Source: a virus. Taken from it: a DNA stretch of 23,577 bases. The stretch lies in the IMG/VR virus record IMGVR_UViG_3300028844_001286, positions 1 to 23,577 of that record; one strand, 5' to 3'. Positions 22,908 through 23,577 of the stretch are shown here, in pieces. Numbering within the stretch: position 1 is the first letter of the stretch; the number at the start of each line of letters is the position of its first letter. A program made the position numbers and the translations under genes. Under the pieces are notes generated by a model. It saw only the letters and a list, made by a program, of their open reading frames with translations. It was not told the DNA's origin and made no database searches.

Positions 22908-23321
22908 ATGAGCATACTCGGAACACTACTGGGCGGCGGGCTGACATCACCGATTGAGGCCGTCGGTAAGGTCGTGGACAGTCTGTTCACGTCTGACGAG
23001 GAGCGGCTGGACAAACAAGCCATGCTCGCGCGGCTCGCGCAGAACCCGGCCAAGTGGCAGACGCACATCAACTCTATTGAGGCCAGCCACCGCTCGGTGT
23101 TCGTCGCGGGCTGGCGCCCGATGGTCGGTTGGGTGTGCGCGGTGTCACTGCTCTACAATTTTGTCCTGCTCAACCTGCTAGGCTGGGCGTTCTCCATCTG
23201 GGCACCGCTCATGGTTGCGCCGCCGGCGATACAGATGGAACATCTCATCACGATCCTGTTGGGTATGCTCGGCCTGGGTGGTCTTCGGACGGCTGAGAAG
23301 TTACGGGGTGCTGCGAAGTAG
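22908..23321 (+). CDS. Holin of the 3TM superfamily
   Basis: The 137-aa product matches the three-TM holin family linked to gene-transfer-agent and phage release in alphaproteobacteria. Residues 64-75 have the diagnostic FVAGWRPMVGWV motif, followed by hydrophobic segments at about 73-92 (GWVCAVSLLYNFVLLNLLG) and 93-104, and a C-terminal ITILLGMLGLGGLRTAEKLRG block at 114-133. The N terminus (ILGTLLGGG.TSPIEAVGKVVDSL) is amphipathic. Holins make inner-membrane holes that let the endolysin reach the cell wall. A perfect AGGAGG site lies 8 bases upstream of ATG. It is the last rightward gene in the window; the next genes lie on the other strand. Confidence 0.88.
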   Translation: MSILGTLLGGGLTSPIEAVGKVVDSLFTSDEERLDKQAMLARLAQNPAKWQTHINSIEASHRSVFVAGWRPMVGWVCAVSLLYNFVLLNLLGWAFSIWAPLMVAPPAIQMEHLITILLGMLGLGGLRTAEKLRGAAK

Positions 23322-23326
23322 CGCCA

Positions 23327-23461
23327 TCAAATTATACTCCCAGGAACGCACTCCAAAAGCGTGTTGCCGTGTTCTGTTAGCCGCCACCAGAGGAGCTGGC
23401 AGTCGGTGAGGTGCTCGGTAAAGAGCCAGCGGTCAAGTGCGAGTATGAAATATCCGGCCAT
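23327..23461 (-). CDS. Small minus-strand protein (44 aa)
   Basis: On the minus strand ATG 23461 opens a 44-residue frame, MAGYFILALDRWLFTEHLTD then CQLLWWRLTEHGNTLLECVPGSII. It has a strong GGAGG ribosome-binding site 9 bases upstream (23471-23475 on the complement) and overlaps the stop of the preceding minus-strand gene as TGATG, both good signs of a real gene. I do not recognise it. It is Trp/Leu/Cys-rich with an N-terminal amphipathic helix, possibly membrane-peripheral. It ends 5 bases from the stop of the rightward holin gene, so the two transcripts converge; no terminator hairpin is evident between them. Confidence 0.6.
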   Translation of the reverse strand: MAGYFILALDRWLFTEHLTDCQLLWWRLTEHGNTLLECVPGSII

Positions 23462-23577
23462 CACGCGGCCCCTCCTGTTAAATGTTTCACGAATGTTTCC
23501 ATCCACCGGGCGTTGCCTTCGACTCGTGCTACCACAACATCGTCCAGCGTATCCTCACAGATCAGCGTTGTCACCTC
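23461..23577 (-). CDS. Minus-strand gene, 3' part (truncated by window edge)
   Basis: On the minus strand the frame is open from the right window edge to a TGA at 23463-23461. The visible 38 residues, VTTLICEDTLDDVVVARVEG then NARWMETFVKHLTGGAA, read like a protein and are not the complement of any + strand gene. A GTG three bases from the edge could be the start, but the gene probably begins outside the window. Function is unrecognised. Together with the next gene it marks a change of transcription direction after the late module. Confidence 0.5.
   Translation of the reverse strand, partial: EVTTLICEDTLDDVVVARVEGNARWMETFVKHLTGGAA

Noticed and set aside
1-23577. tRNA genes, CRISPR arrays, insertion sequences, T7-type promoters
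   Set aside because: Intergenic space is minimal, and the few gaps show no cloverleaf, regular repeat-spacer pattern, transposase or TAATACGACTCACTATA-like word.

Overview
The window is a piece of a tailed bacteriophage (or prophage) genome with podovirus, i.e. short-tailed, T7/BPP-1-like, virion architecture. It begins inside the portal gene and runs through the whole late virion-and-lysis module. The DNA is visibly GC-rich and genes are packed end to end with TGATG, ATGA and TAATG overlaps. No RNA genes, insertion sequences, integrase, replication genes or terminase are seen. The host cannot be read directly. GC-rich codon use, a 3TM holin of the kind common in alphaproteobacterial phages, and fibre and decoration proteins resembling those of marine viruses suggest a phage of an aquatic, probably alphaproteobacterial, bacterium (inference).

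Layout, left to right on the + strand. (1) Head module, 1-6974: 3' part of the portal gene, a Bbp19-like small protein, a scaffold-like protein, two small genes (one coiled coil), a 699-aa virion surface-type protein, a 178-bp intergenic region, the major capsid protein, a small head protein, a strong hairpin terminator, and a second small structural protein. (2) Tail and ejection module, 6993-17838: tail tubular proteins A-like and B-like, a gp13/GNAT-like protein, and three internal virion (ejection) proteins in T7 gp14-gp15-gp16 order. The last is a 1495-aa protein with no lysozyme domain that I can see. (3) Adsorption, 17851-20592: a 15-codon mini-ORF, then a tail fibre gene broken into two reading frames around 19420-19445, then a small fibre-associated protein. 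(4) Lysis region, 20592-23321: a secreted protein, a one-TM holin/XhlA-like protein, a T4-type lysozyme with a TTG start, an HTH-metallophosphoesterase, a tiny GTG-start gene, and a 3TM holin. (5) Right edge, 23327-23577: two short genes on the minus strand, convergent with the holin gene and only 5 bp from its stop.

How the genes fit together: scaffold and portal nucleate the procapsid, the capsid and decoration proteins build the shell, the tubular proteins form the tail stub, gp14/15/16-like proteins are packaged to form the trans-envelope DNA conduit, the fibre binds the host, and the lysozyme and holins release progeny. The points most worth a second look are the out-of-frame fibre gene (which looks like an internal deletion rather than a programmed frameshift), the 699-aa protein lodged between scaffold and capsid, the HTH-phosphoesterase inside the lysis cluster, and the unreported-size minus-strand genes at the right end.
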